DNA of 64,000 nt. It comes from Ruegeria sp. Ofav3-42 (GTDB lineage: Bacteria > Pseudomonadota > Alphaproteobacteria > Rhodobacterales > Rhodobacteraceae). Position numbers and translations under genes: made by a program. Shown here piece after piece: positions 1-8,356 of the stretch. How positions within the stretch are numbered: position 1 is the first letter of the stretch; each line of letters opens with the position of its first letter. The stretch covers positions 1 to 64,000 of the forward strand of contig NZ_JAKRGB010000008.1 of NCBI RefSeq assembly GCF_022347725.1, read 5' to 3'. The notes beneath the pieces are model-generated. The model was not told the DNA's origin and ran no database searches. It worked only from the letters and a program-made list of their open reading frames with translations.

Positions 1-1
1 C

Positions 2-127
2 CCCCCGGGCTCCATGGGCGTCGACAAATACTGGTCCCCCGTCAACCGCGTCGACAACGCATACGGCGACAGAAACCTAATCTGCACATGCCCGCCAATG
101 GACGCGTATGAGGAAGCCGCCGAGTAA
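2..127 (+). CDS. gcvP: Glycine dehydrogenase (decarboxylating) GcvP, C-terminal end
   Basis: Only the last 41 codons lie in the window, and the frame enters from the left edge. The peptide holds the conserved P-protein tail: a [10 protein letters not shown] segment, then Y-G-D-R-N-L and a C-x-C-P-P-M motif, ending at TAA. GcvP is the PLP enzyme of the glycine cleavage system that decarboxylates glycine and loads the aminomethyl group on the H protein. The gene is followed at once by a strong intrinsic terminator, so it ends its operon; gcvT and gcvH would be expected further left. Confidence 0.85.
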   Translation, partial: PPGSMGVDKYWSPVNRVDNAYGDRNLICTCPPMDAYEEAAE

Positions 128-135
128 GAGTAAGA

Positions 136-160
136 CCCCCGCATTAAAGCGGGGGTTGTT
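136..160 (+). terminator. Intrinsic terminator of the gcv operon
   Basis: CCCCCGC (136-142) pairs with GCGGGGG (149-155) around the six-base loop ATTAAA and is followed by TTGTTCTT. It lies 8 bases after the gcvP stop. The opposite-strand peroxidase gene ends at 162, so it may serve both strands. Confidence 0.85.
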
Positions 161-161
161 C

Positions 162-1445
162 TTAGGGAACGAAGTCGATGGGCACGCCAAATGGTGGGGT
201 GTCCACGCTGCTGCCGGTCAACGCATGTAGAAATGCGACCAGATCGGTGATTTCCGCTTGTGACAGTGTCAACGGCGCGATGTCGATTTTACGGCGCACA
301 CGCTGCATCTCAAACTGGTCCTGCCAAACGACAAAATCCGCCTTTTGCAGCCACGGAACCTTTGGCAAAGCCGCCATTTCTGGCACCCAATTTGCCAAAC
401 TGGCCGCAGGATCCAGATGATGGCGGATCATGCTTTCAAGGTCGGGAAAGGCACCGTTATGTCCGTAAGGCGCGGTTAGGGCCACATTTCGCAGCATCGG
501 GGTGCGGAAGCGATAGGCATCTTCGAGGCGATCACTTTCACCCATGCGGCCCACGTCGCGCACATAGGGGTCCCATTGCCGGGTGCGGCCGGGCCCAAAA
601 GGTGGCAGGGCCAAAGCGTGGAATTTCTGGTCAGACAACAAAGGGCCGGAGTGACAGATCGAACACTGGGCTTTGCCGAAAAACAGGTCCATCCCGTTTG
701 TCTGGGCAGGGGACAGCGCGTTGGTGTCGCCTGCAAGGTACTGGTCGAACGGGCTGTCTGTGCTGCGCCATTCAATGGCCATGAAAGCGGCCAGCGCATT
801 TGCGATCTGGGTTATCGTGATGTCTTCGGCAGTCTCGATCCCTTCGAAGGCGGCAACCATTGCGGGGCCGTATTTTGGATCGGTACGCACACGTTTCGCC
901 AAAATCGGCCAGCCCTTGTCTATGCGGTCATGCACCGCGCCTGTGACCTGATTTTCTGCAACGTTGCCGGCCATCTCGAACTGCGACGTGAGCGGGAACA
1001 GCGCTTGCGCGGCCAGCAGTGAGTTCAGCCCGCTGGGCAGCCACTCCTGTGCCGGTGAATTGAAACCGTTGCCATAGACATCCGAGATGCTCAGACGGCC
1101 ATCGTGAAACACCGTATGAATGTCCTTGGCCCCGAGGTTCCACAGTCCCGGCGAATTTCGGGGAATACGTTTCCGGATTTTGTCGTCGCCTGTGCCCGGA
1201 GTGCGGTCAGGCCCCAGCCCTTGACCGCCTTCACCTATGCCAAGAGACAACCCGTCCGACGTGCCGAAATCCGGGTGATGGCAATGGGCGCAGGCGATGT
1301 TCTGATTGCCCGACAGGATCGGATCGTAAAACAGTTGATGACCGATGGCGGCCTGTTCCATATCAAAGGACAGAAAATCGTCATCTGTCAGCGGTCGTGG
1401 TAGTTCTTGTGCCATTGCCGTCCCGGCCCAGAGGAAAGCAGCCAT
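162..1445 (-). CDS. Di-haem cytochrome c peroxidase / MauG-family protein
   Basis: Periplasmic di-haem protein of about 427 residues. Two haem c sites are visible: C-A-H-C-H at residues 52-56, and C-S-I-C-H in the second half within a K-A-Q-C-S-I-C-H-S-G context. This spacing is typical of bacterial cytochrome c peroxidases and MauG relatives, which reduce H2O2 or oxidise protein substrates in the periplasm. The chosen ATG at 1445 gives only M-A-A-F-L-W-A-G-T-A-M-A before a likely cleavage site, a short signal peptide with no basic residue. The frame stays open upstream and encodes a basic stretch (R-R-K-K-T-K-G-K-N-K-L), so the true start may be further upstream at a non-ATG codon, overlapping the divergent gene at 1449. 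The family call is firm; the start and the substrate are not. Confidence 0.8.
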   Translation of the reverse strand: MAAFLWAGTAMAQELPRPLTDDDFLSFDMEQAAIGHQLFYDPILSGNQNIACAHCHHPDFGTSDGLSLGIGEGGQGLGPDRTPGTGDDKIRKRIPRNSPGLWNLGAKDIHTVFHDGRLSISDVYGNGFNSPAQEWLPSGLNSLLAAQALFPLTSQFEMAGNVAENQVTGAVHDRIDKGWPILAKRVRTDPKYGPAMVAAFEGIETAEDITITQIANALAAFMAIEWRSTDSPFDQYLAGDTNALSPAQTNGMDLFFGKAQCSICHSGPLLSDQKFHALALPPFGPGRTRQWDPYVRDVGRMGESDRLEDAYRFRTPMLRNVALTAPYGHNGAFPDLESMIRHHLDPAASLANWVPEMAALPKVPWLQKADFVVWQDQFEMQRVRRKIDIAPLTLSQAEITDLVAFLHALTGSSVDTPPFGVPIDFVP

Positions 1446-1448
1446 CCC

Positions 1449-1919
1449 ATGCGCAAGTTTGTTTTTGCCCTTTGTCTTCTTGCGTCTCCAGCGTTGGCCG
1501 AACTGGAACAGGCCCGTGACATGATGGAGGCGGGTGAGTTCGAAGCAGCGCGAGAAGAACTTTGGCCCGCCGCGCATTCTGGCAACGCCGAGGCTGAGGA
1601 GTTGATCGGTGTGATGTACGGCCTTGGTCTGGGTGTCGAACAGGACTATGAGAGGGCCTTTGAATGGTACTTGCGTGCTTCGATGAAGGGGCATCCCGGG
1701 GCGCAGTCTGGCGTCGGCTGGTACTATGAGCTGGGTCTGGGCATGCCCGCGCCCGATCTGGTTCGGGCTTACATGTGGTATACGCTCAGCGCCATTGGCG
1801 GTGATCCCGACGCGGCGATCAGCCTTGAGGAAGTGGTCAAGAAAATGTCGCCGGAGCAGATCGAAAAGGCTCATGTTCTGGTCAACGACTACAAAGGGTG
1901 GATGTACCCGTTTCGGTAA
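1449..1919 (+). CDS. Secreted Sel1-repeat protein
   Basis: A 156-residue protein with a clear signal peptide (M-R-K-F-V-F-A-L-C-L-L-A-S-P-A-L-A) followed by Sel1/TPR-like repeats. The repeats show the A-x-x-G-x-x-x-A-x-x-x-L-G-x-x-Y pattern, for example around Y-G-L-G-L-G-V-E-Q-D-Y and Y-E-L-G-L-G-M-P-A-P-D. Sel1 repeats are protein-interaction scaffolds; no enzymatic motif is seen. The start lies only 3 bases from the ATG chosen for the divergent peroxidase gene, so the promoter of each must lie inside the other coding region or its start must be different. Partner and role are unknown. Confidence 0.75.
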   Translation: MRKFVFALCLLASPALAELEQARDMMEAGEFEAAREELWPAAHSGNAEAEELIGVMYGLGLGVEQDYERAFEWYLRASMKGHPGAQSGVGWYYELGLGMPAPDLVRAYMWYTLSAIGGDPDAAISLEEVVKKMSPEQIEKAHVLVNDYKGWMYPFR

Positions 1920-1938
1920 GGGCCGGACCATCAGGCCC
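1920..1938. terminator. Weak hairpin between convergent genes
   Basis: GGGCC (1920-1924) pairs with GGCCC (1934-1938) over a nine-base loop, in the 32-base gap between the convergent Sel1 and dctP genes. There is no clear T-run on either side, so terminator function is tentative. Confidence 0.3.
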
Positions 1939-1951
1939 GACCCACTATCGA

Positions 1952-3013
1952 TTAGTTCAGATCGGCATCGCGCGACGCATTGATCTCGCCTTCGGCGATG
2001 GACACGGCTTCGGTCAGAGCGGCAAAGATTTCATCACCACGGGCCACGTTTGACTGGAACCATTCGTAAACAGGCGTGGCCGCATCTTTGAACGCGGCTT
2101 TCTGTTCGGGTGTCGGAACGTACAGATCGCCGCCGCCGGCAACGAAATCTTCATAGGCCTGGATCGACTTGCGCTTGGGCGAGGCAAAAGTGGCTTGCTG
2201 CAAAGCGTAGAAACCATCAACGACCACACGGCGCATATCCTCGGGCATCTCCTGGAACTTGGCGTTGTTCATCCACCACAGGGCACCCATGTATGCGTGA
2301 CCGTCCAGCGTGACGTATTGCAGGCCAGCATCCGGGAATTTCATACCCATGATGTCGGTGATGCCGTTCTTGGAGCCTTCAACAACACCGGTCTGGAAAC
2401 TGGTGAACAGTTCCGGCCACGGGATCGGAGTGGGCGAGGCGCCCAGTGCTTTGACCAGTTCCTGTGGCAGGTCGGCGACCACGGTGCGGATCTTCAATCC
2501 TTCCATGTCGGCGGGTTCGGCAATGCGGCGTTGCGTGTTCGCGAAGTTACGCCAGCCGCCCGTGTTGCCGATGGTCATCAGACGAATCGCGCCGCCGGAA
2601 TCCTCCAACGCCATCTCGCGCATTGTGCGGGTGAAATCACCGGACAGTACACGCTCGGCCACACGGTCATCTGCCATCAGGTAGGGCAGGTCGAGGACCT
2701 GCACATAAGGGAAGATCCCCGAGGCTCCGCCAGAAGTAGAGATGTAGATGTCGATGGTGCCATCTGCCACACCCTGCAGGCATTCCGCGCCGTTCGAACA
2801 CAGTTGCGTTCCGATGAACAGTTCGACTTCGATCGCACCGTTCGAAGCCGCTTCGACGTAGTTTTTGAAGACGATCAGGCCGTCATAATCTTCGTCGTTT
2901 TCATTCGAGTTCGCCGTAGCGCGCAGCGTGTAATCGGCGGCGGTTGCCGCAATGGCGGACGCGGCCACAAGCGATGTGGCCACCGCTGCGGTTTTGAAGA
3001 AAGATCTGAGCAT
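1952..3013 (-). CDS. dctP: TRAP transporter solute-binding protein (DctP family)
   Basis: Periplasmic binding protein of 353 residues with a signal peptide (residues 1 to about 26, ending A-A-T-A-A-D). It has the DctP-family core, including the G-L-K-I-R-T segment whose arginine (R176) in known TRAP proteins usually grips an acidic group of the ligand. C72 and C78 could form a disulfide. The gene is last in a minus-strand operon, 24 bases after dctM. It would deliver the substrate of the monooxygenase/reductase genes upstream. The ligand cannot be read from sequence; a carboxylate- or sulfonate-bearing compound is an inference. Confidence 0.88.
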   Translation of the reverse strand: MLRSFFKTAAVATSLVAASAIAATAADYTLRATANSNENDEDYDGLIVFKNYVEAASNGAIEVELFIGTQLCSNGAECLQGVADGTIDIYISTSGGASGIFPYVQVLDLPYLMADDRVAERVLSGDFTRTMREMALEDSGGAIRLMTIGNTGGWRNFANTQRRIAEPADMEGLKIRTVVADLPQELVKALGASPTPIPWPELFTSFQTGVVEGSKNGITDIMGMKFPDAGLQYVTLDGHAYMGALWWMNNAKFQEMPEDMRRVVVDGFYALQQATFASPKRKSIQAYEDFVAGGGDLYVPTPEQKAAFKDAATPVYEWFQSNVARGDEIFAALTEAVSIAEGEINASRDADLN

Positions 3014-3037
3014 GCGTTTCCTCCCTGTGGATCTCAG

Positions 3038-4327
3038 TCAGTTTGCAAATCCCGTTATGCGCGGGATCGTCATTGATAGTGCGGGGATATAGGTGATCAG
3101 AAAGATCACGATGATTTCGACAGCCAGGAATGGCAGGATCGCCTTGGCAATGGTTTCGACCTTTTCGCGTGACACGGCGGCGGCCACGAACAAAACCAGC
3201 CCCATGGGCGGTGTCGCAAGGCCAACGGTCAGGTTGACGCTCATGATGATCGCAAAGTGGATCGGATCAACGCCGAGGCTGGTAAAGATCGGGGCCAGGA
3301 TTGGGCCAAGGATGATGATTGCGGGACCTGCGTCCAGGAACATTCCGACGATGAACAGCAGCAGGTTGATCAGAAACAGCAGGATCAGCGGGTTTTCCGA
3401 CAGGCTGAGGATTAATGATGCCAGTTGTTCAGGCGCGTGGCTGAGGCTGACAACGGTTTTGAATGCCATCGCGGCACCGACAAGCAACAGGACGACGGCA
3501 GAGGTCAGCCCTGCATTGCTGAGAATCTCGGGAACCTCTTTCAGGGTCAACGTACGCAGGACAAAGAATCCGATGATGAAGGCATAGCCAACAGCGACGG
3601 CTGCCGCCTCGGTTGGCGTGAAGATCCCACCCAGAATACCGCCCAGAATGATGACAGGCGTCAAAAGGGGGAAGAACGCCTTGAGGCTGGCCTGGCGGCG
3701 CTCGGGCCAGGTGTATTTGCGGCTGGCGACCGGGAAGTCGTACTTGTCGGCCATGACCTTGATCATCAGCATCAGACCAACGCCCACCATGACACCCGGC
3801 ACGATGCCAGCCAGGAACAGCGCCGCAACGCTTTCGCCCATAACATAAGCGTAGATGATCATGATGCCTGAAGGTGGGATGATCGGACCGATCACCGAGC
3901 TGGCTGCCGTGATGGCAGCGGCGAACTTTCGTGTATAGCCTTGCTTTTCCATTGCCGGGATCAGCATCGACCCAAGCGCCGATGTATCGGCCACGGCCGA
4001 GCCAGAGAGACCCGCAAAGAGGATGGAGCTCAGAACATTGACATGCGCCAAACCTCCCCGAAAGTGACCCATCAGAGCCTGACTGAATTCAACGAGGCGG
4101 ATGGTGATGCCACCCCGATTCATCAGCTCTCCGGCCAGCATGAAGAAGGGGATCGCCATCAGTGGAAAGCTGTCCATGCCGTTATAGACATTGCGGTACA
4201 GCAGCGTGATGTCGTTGGTTTGGCCATTCAGCCATAGAAGGATACCGGGTGCAGCCAGCAAGGCGAAAAAGACCGGCAGGCCGATCAGCAGGAACACCAG
4301 AAACGTGGGCAGGAACCATATCAGCAT
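3038..4327 (-). CDS. dctM: TRAP transporter large permease (DctM family)
   Basis: A 429-residue, very hydrophobic protein with the usual dozen or so membrane segments of the DctM/ion-transporter family. It contains conserved glycine/proline-rich stretches such as G-S-A-V-A-D-T-S-A-L-G and I-G-P-I-I-P-P-S-G. DctM forms the Na+-coupled translocation path and works with DctQ and DctP. Its ATG follows the dctQ stop directly (TAAATG), implying translational coupling. Length is normal for the family. Confidence 0.92.
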   Translation of the reverse strand: MLIWFLPTFLVFLLIGLPVFFALLAAPGILLWLNGQTNDITLLYRNVYNGMDSFPLMAIPFFMLAGELMNRGGITIRLVEFSQALMGHFRGGLAHVNVLSSILFAGLSGSAVADTSALGSMLIPAMEKQGYTRKFAAAITAASSVIGPIIPPSGIMIIYAYVMGESVAALFLAGIVPGVMVGVGLMLMIKVMADKYDFPVASRKYTWPERRQASLKAFFPLLTPVIILGGILGGIFTPTEAAAVAVGYAFIIGFFVLRTLTLKEVPEILSNAGLTSAVVLLLVGAAMAFKTVVSLSHAPEQLASLILSLSENPLILLFLINLLLFIVGMFLDAGPAIIILGPILAPIFTSLGVDPIHFAIIMSVNLTVGLATPPMGLVLFVAAAVSREKVETIAKAILPFLAVEIIVIFLITYIPALSMTIPRITGFAN

Positions 4328-4915
4328 TTATTCGGCCCCCACAGGTGCATCGGCGATGTCCGGCAGCAGATGTCCGCCGCCCATTAGGGTTACGAAGGCG
4401 CGCAGGATCAGTTCGATGTTTACCGAAATCAGCAGGATCACCCCCACCAACAGCGATGCCATCATCCAGCTGCGCGGGATGCGATACCACTCGTCAAAGC
4501 CAAGGGACGTTGGCAAGTACAGCGCGGCGGTGGCGAATTTTCCGCCAAACCCGGTGACCTCGGACCAGCCGATATTGACGGCTACCAGCAGTACGGCCAG
4601 CGAAATCAACAAGAGCAAGATATTCAAGATCTGACCCACTGCACGAGGCAGCATCAACGGTACCATGTCGATGGCGACGAACCCGCCACGCCGGAATGCC
4701 GTGGGCGCCATCAGGCCGGTCATCCATAACATGCAGAACCGTGCGGCCTCATCCGGCCAGGGTAGCGCGTTGCCCAGAACGTATCTGAAAAACACCTGAA
4801 TCAGGATCGCGATCACCATAAGCGCAATCGCAACGATACCAACCGCGCGGCCCAATCGCAGCACGGTTTCATTCACAAACGCGATCGGCGCAAGCACCGA
4901 TGTCAATCCGCCCAT
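4328..4915 (-). CDS. dctQ: TRAP transporter small permease (DctQ family)
   Basis: A 195-residue protein with four predicted membrane helices (roughly residues 20-45, 58-76, 92-115 and 145-170), the standard DctQ topology. It carries the F-F-R-Y-V-L-G-N-A-L-P-W-P-D-E segment that marks this family. It forms the membrane complex with the adjacent DctM. It lies 52 bases downstream of the flavin reductase gene on the same strand, so it probably shares the catabolic transcript. Confidence 0.88.
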   Translation of the reverse strand: MGGLTSVLAPIAFVNETVLRLGRAVGIVAIALMVIAILIQVFFRYVLGNALPWPDEAARFCMLWMTGLMAPTAFRRGGFVAIDMVPLMLPRAVGQILNILLLLISLAVLLVAVNIGWSEVTGFGGKFATAALYLPTSLGFDEWYRIPRSWMMASLLVGVILLISVNIELILRAFVTLMGGGHLLPDIADAPVGAE

Positions 4916-4967
4916 GCGGATCCTCCCTTTTCAGCCGCGAGTATTTCCCGCGACAGTTATCCCGCGC

Positions 4968-5486
4968 CTACTGGTGCGCGAATTGGCCGAGCTTTCCGGC
5001 GTAGAAGGTCAATGCGTCTCCGTCCGCCATACTGGCACGCAGGACCTTTCCAACAACAATCACGTGGTCGCCTGCATCGTGATAAGCGTGCTGCTCGCAC
5101 TCGAAGCGGGCCAGGCAATCGGGCAGCAGCGGCGTTCCGTTTTCACAACGGTCGTGTTCGAGGTCCTGCAACGCGAAGGCGTCTTTCGAACATCCAAAGC
5201 ACAGCTCGGCCTGTTCAGATGACAGGACGTGAACACTGAAATGGCGTGCCTCTTGGAAATAGCGGAACCGCCGGGAATTGCGGTCCCCCGCCCACATCAC
5301 AAGCGGCGGATCCAGCGACAGCGACGAAAAGCTGTTGGCCGTGATGCAGACCGGTCCATCGGCGCTGTCGCAGGTGACGACGGTCACACCGGTGGCAAAG
5401 CGGCCAAAGGCGTCGCGCAGGGTTCGGGTATCGTCCTTATGCGGGACGAAGGTGTGGGTCATATCCTTTGAGATTGCATTCATCAT
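4968..5486 (-). CDS. NAD(P)H:flavin oxidoreductase of a two-component monooxygenase
   Basis: A 172-residue protein of the flavin reductase-like (HpaC/SmoA type) family. It shows the family signature G-R-F-A-T-G-V-T-V-V-T near the N-terminus, A-N-S-F-S-S-L-S-L-D-P-P-L in the flavin site, and D-H-V-I-V-V-G-K-V near the C-terminus. Such enzymes supply free FMNH2 to a partner oxygenase; the SsuD-like monooxygenase at 6373-7527 is the obvious partner. The start overlaps the aldo/keto reductase stop as ATGA (an in-frame ATG follows at 5483). Function is strongly supported; flavin and nicotinamide preference are not visible. Confidence 0.85.
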   Translation of the reverse strand: MMNAISKDMTHTFVPHKDDTRTLRDAFGRFATGVTVVTCDSADGPVCITANSFSSLSLDPPLVMWAGDRNSRRFRYFQEARHFSVHVLSSEQAELCFGCSKDAFALQDLEHDRCENGTPLLPDCLARFECEQHAYHDAGDHVIVVGKVLRASMADGDALTFYAGKLGQFAHQ

Positions 5487-6373
5487 GGTACCTCATGTCC
5501 CAGCGCCGCCTCGTACAGGCGGAACCAGCTCTCGCGATCCAGATTGACTTTCAGCGCATCGGAAATGCTTTTGATGCGGTCCAGATTGTTGGTGCCCAGA
5601 ACCGGTAGAATGCCCGCCGGATGCGCCAACAGGAACGCTATCGCGACAGCGGCACGGTCCACGCCGAACTCTGCTGCGATCTCATCCGCAACCACTCCGA
5701 CCGGAGGGTTGCCGGCCATCAACATGCCTCCACCAAGCGGAGACCAGGCCATCAGGGGGTGACCGTGTTGCTGGTGAAAGGCCAGATCGCCGTTGGTAAA
5801 AGGGCTGATCTCACCAAGCGAAATTTCGATTTGGTTGGTCACAAGCGGGGTTTTCATCGCCGACTGCAGCAGGTTCCAGTCCCGCGGGCGGAAATTAGAA
5901 ACGCCAACCGCGCGCACCTTGCCGCTGGCGACGATTTCGTCCAATGCCGTCCCGGTTTCATTGTGGTCCATGAACGGGTCAGGTCGGTGGATCAGCAGCA
6001 GGTCGATATGGTCGATGGCCATTTCGGACAGAGACGTTTCGACCGACTTCAGGATATGCGCCCGCGAGGTGTCGTAGTATTTGACCTTCGCATGCGAATA
6101 GCGGCCGCAGGGCGCAACGATATCGCATTTGGTGACGATCTCCATCTTCTGGCGCAGTGCAGGGTTTTCCCGCAACGCAGCCCCAAGAACAGCCTCGGCG
6201 TTGTAGTCGCCGTAGATGTCGGCCTGATCGAAGGTGGTGATGCCCTGATCCAGACAGGCCTGAATCTTGGCCTCGACATGGGCTGCCGAGGTATCGCTGT
6301 CGTCGCCCAGGCGCCACATGCCATAAACAAGGCGGCTCATTTCCAGCGTGTCAGACAGTTTCACACGTTGCAT
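5483..6373 (-). CDS. Aldo/keto reductase (YdhF-like)
   Basis: A 296-residue TIM-barrel oxidoreductase. The catalytic tetrad of the family is visible: D49 and Y54 in F-D-Q-A-D-I-Y-G, K82 in V-T-K-C-D, and H129 in L-L-L-I-H-R-P-D. The nicotinamide-binding region G-V-S-N-F-R is also present. It starts as TGATG on the monooxygenase stop and its own stop overlaps the flavin reductase, so the three proteins are translationally coupled. In the sulfoquinovose monooxygenase pathway an aldo/keto reductase reduces the 6-oxo-glucose left after C-S cleavage; an equivalent role here is inference. Other aldehyde substrates are possible. Confidence 0.85.
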   Translation of the reverse strand: MQRVKLSDTLEMSRLVYGMWRLGDDSDTSAAHVEAKIQACLDQGITTFDQADIYGDYNAEAVLGAALRENPALRQKMEIVTKCDIVAPCGRYSHAKVKYYDTSRAHILKSVETSLSEMAIDHIDLLLIHRPDPFMDHNETGTALDEIVASGKVRAVGVSNFRPRDWNLLQSAMKTPLVTNQIEISLGEISPFTNGDLAFHQQHGHPLMAWSPLGGGMLMAGNPPVGVVADEIAAEFGVDRAAVAIAFLLAHPAGILPVLGTNNLDRIKSISDALKVNLDRESWFRLYEAALGHEVP

Positions 6374-7527
6374 CAGCGACGAACTCCGTTGCCCAGCGGA
6401 GTCGCTGGGGTGGTTGCAGGCACGCGCCCATAAGCTTCGGGCAGCGAGCAGGTTTTCAGGTTCGGCAGAACACGGCTGCCGAAATGGCGGGCTTCGTCCA
6501 TGTGGGGATAGCCCGAGAAGATGAAGGCACGGATGCCCATCTTCTGATATTCTTCGATCTTGGACATGACTTGATCGGTCGACCCGACCAGCGCGGCGCC
6601 ACAGCCAGAACGCGCACGTCCAACGCCTGTCCAGAGGCCGGGTTCGACATAGCCATACTCATCCGCCAGATCGCGGTTCTTGGCCTGATGCGCGACGCCC
6701 AGAGAAGTTGAATCCAAAGCCCGCTCTCGGATCGCGCGGCCGTATTCGTCATCCAGTTTCGAGACGATGTAATCGGCGTATTCCTGCGCCTCGGCCTCGG
6801 TATCGCGCACGATCATGTGCACGCGCAGGCCATAATCCAGCGTCCGGTTATAGGTCTCGGCAACAGTGTGAACGGCCTTCATCCGTTCGGCCAGTTGATC
6901 CTTGGTTTCGGGCCACATCAAGTAGACGTCACAATGCTCGCCGCACAGGTCCAGAGCCGACGGGGAATAGCCACCAAAGTACAGCAGCGGGCCGCCGGTC
7001 TGATAAGGTTTCGCCGGATCGGTGGTCAGGCCCGAGAAGTCATAGACCTCACCCGCATGATTGATTTCGTCCTGCGCCCAGGCCTGTTTCAGGATCTCGA
7101 CCACCTCGCGCGAACGCTGATAGCGGTAGGCACTGTCGGCTTTCTCACCGGGGAAGTCGGATGAGATGATGTTGACCGTCAGCCGCCCCTTCAGCATGTG
7201 ATCCAGCGTTGCGATTGTGCGGGCCAGCATGATCGGCTGCATCTCGCCGCAGCGGACGGCGGCCAGCATGTTGATCTTTTCGGTGATCGGCGCGCATCCC
7301 GCGACAAAGCTCAGCGTGTCCTGACCAACCTGATACGAGGACGGGCAGAGGATGTTCCGAAATCCCTGCGCTTCGGCTTCTTTCACGATGCCTGAGCAGT
7401 GGTCCCAGCTGGATCGCAGGTCGCCTTCCGGCACTCCGAGAAATTGATAATCGTCCGAACACAGCGCCGCGAACCACGAAACCTCGGCCGCGTCCAGATC
7501 GGGTGAGGTGATGGGGACGATGGTCAT
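6373..7527 (-). CDS. FMNH2-dependent luciferase-like monooxygenase (SsuD/SmoC type)
   Basis: A 384-residue bacterial-luciferase-family protein, close to the 381 residues of E. coli alkanesulfonate monooxygenase SsuD. Features shared with SsuD are an R-x-H motif (R235, H237 in L-R-V-H-M-I-V-R), the glycine-rich loop G-V-G-R-A-R-S-G-C-G-A-A-L-V-G (301-315) and S-G-Y-P-H (338-342). No cysteine is evident where SsuD has Cys54, so the substrate may differ from simple alkanesulfonates. The ATG at 7527 was chosen over a start 45 bases upstream because a good ribosome site (GGAGAA) sits nine bases before it. It is first in the operon with the aldo/keto reductase, flavin reductase and TRAP genes. Desulfonation is inferred. 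Confidence 0.82.
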   Translation of the reverse strand: MTIVPITSPDLDAAEVSWFAALCSDDYQFLGVPEGDLRSSWDHCSGIVKEAEAQGFRNILCPSSYQVGQDTLSFVAGCAPITEKINMLAAVRCGEMQPIMLARTIATLDHMLKGRLTVNIISSDFPGEKADSAYRYQRSREVVEILKQAWAQDEINHAGEVYDFSGLTTDPAKPYQTGGPLLYFGGYSPSALDLCGEHCDVYLMWPETKDQLAERMKAVHTVAETYNRTLDYGLRVHMIVRDTEAEAQEYADYIVSKLDDEYGRAIRERALDSTSLGVAHQAKNRDLADEYGYVEPGLWTGVGRARSGCGAALVGSTDQVMSKIEEYQKMGIRAFIFSGYPHMDEARHFGSRVLPNLKTCSLPEAYGRVPATTPATPLGNGVRR

Positions 7528-7576
7528 CTGATTCGTTCTCCGGTCGGCTGTGACTTTCCTCTTGCGTAGCAATCAC

Positions 7577-7603
7577 ATTGATGTAGATCAATGGTGTATC
7601 AAT
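7577..7603. promoter_or_regulatory. Probable GntR operator: three phased ATTGAT/ATCAAT half-sites
   Basis: ATTGAT (7577-7582) and ATCAAT (7587-7592) form a palindrome with a four-base spacer; a second ATCAAT follows at 7598-7603. The half-sites repeat every 10-11 bases, one helical turn. They lie in the 106-base gap between the divergent monooxygenase and GntR genes, where the regulator would act on both promoters. Confidence 0.55.
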
Positions 7604-7633
7604 TTTTCCTGCGACCGAGTGAAGCGCCCCACG

Positions 7634-8344
7634 ATGTCCTCAGCCAACCGAAACCCGAATGCTCTGCCTGTTTACGTCCAGATCGCAGAGCTTCTGATCC
7701 GCGACATTGCTGCTGGACGCCTGATCGATGGCGAGCGTTTGCCGCCGGAAAGAGATCTGGCAGCCGAACTGAAGGTTTCGGTCGGGACGCTGCGAAAATC
7801 GCTCGCTGAGCTTGAAAAAAAAGGAATGCTGGAACGTATTCAGGGATCCGGGAATTACGTTCGTGAGACCGGAACGCAGAACAGTGTTTACGCGATGTTC
7901 CGACTGGAATTGCCCGAGGGCGGCGGGTTGCCGCGCGCTGATATCCTCTCGGTCGATCATCTGAAAAAGCCTGCAGACCTCCCGCGTTTTGGGGCGTCTG
8001 AAATGGGATCGCGGGTGCGTCGGATGCGGTATTTGAATGACACAATTATCGCGGTCGAGGAAATCTGGCTGGATGATGCCGCCGGACGCATTGATCGGCA
8101 GCTGCTGTCGGACTCGCTGTATAGGTACTACCAGCACCAGCTTGGGTTCTGGATCACACGGGCCGAAGACAGGGTTTCGCTTGGGGCGCTGCCAGACTGG
8201 ACGCCCCCTGACTTCACCAAACCAGCCGGGCAAACAGTCGGCTATATCGAACGGTTCAGCTGGTCGGAAAAACCCGAACCGGTTGAGTTTTCAAAAACAT
8301 GGTTCGACCCGGATCGGGCCACCTATGTCCAACGACTGAAGTAA
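7634..8344 (+). CDS. GntR-family (UTRA/HutC subfamily) transcriptional regulator
   Basis: A 236-residue regulator. Residues about 10-75 are a GntR winged helix (P-P-E-R-D-L-A-A-E-L-K-V-S-V-G-T-L-R-K-S-L-A-E-L). Residues about 90-230 form a UTRA-type effector domain ending in V-E-F-S-K-T-W-F-D-P-D-R-A. The ATG at 7634 is preferred because the N-terminus then matches the family length; upstream codons in this frame cross the probable operator. It diverges from the monooxygenase operon and precedes the Gfo/Idh dehydrogenase by 12 bases, so it probably controls both arms. UTRA domains usually sense sugars or small acids; the effector here is unknown. Confidence 0.85.
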   Translation: MSSANRNPNALPVYVQIAELLIRDIAAGRLIDGERLPPERDLAAELKVSVGTLRKSLAELEKKGMLERIQGSGNYVRETGTQNSVYAMFRLELPEGGGLPRADILSVDHLKKPADLPRFGASEMGSRVRRMRYLNDTIIAVEEIWLDDAAGRIDRQLLSDSLYRYYQHQLGFWITRAEDRVSLGALPDWTPPDFTKPAGQTVGYIERFSWSEKPEPVEFSKTWFDPDRATYVQRLK

Positions 8345-8356
8345 AAGGAACTGCGC

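Noticed and set aside
2195..3076. A 293-codon plus-strand frame across dctP
   Set aside because: Antisense to the well-supported DctP binding protein; shows no protein-like features.
7577..7592. An FNR/Crp-type site for ATTGAT-GTAG-ATCAAT
   Set aside because: It contains TTGAT-N4-ATCAA and so fits the FNR pattern formally. The third phased half-site and the adjacent GntR gene make a GntR operator more likely, though dual use cannot be excluded.
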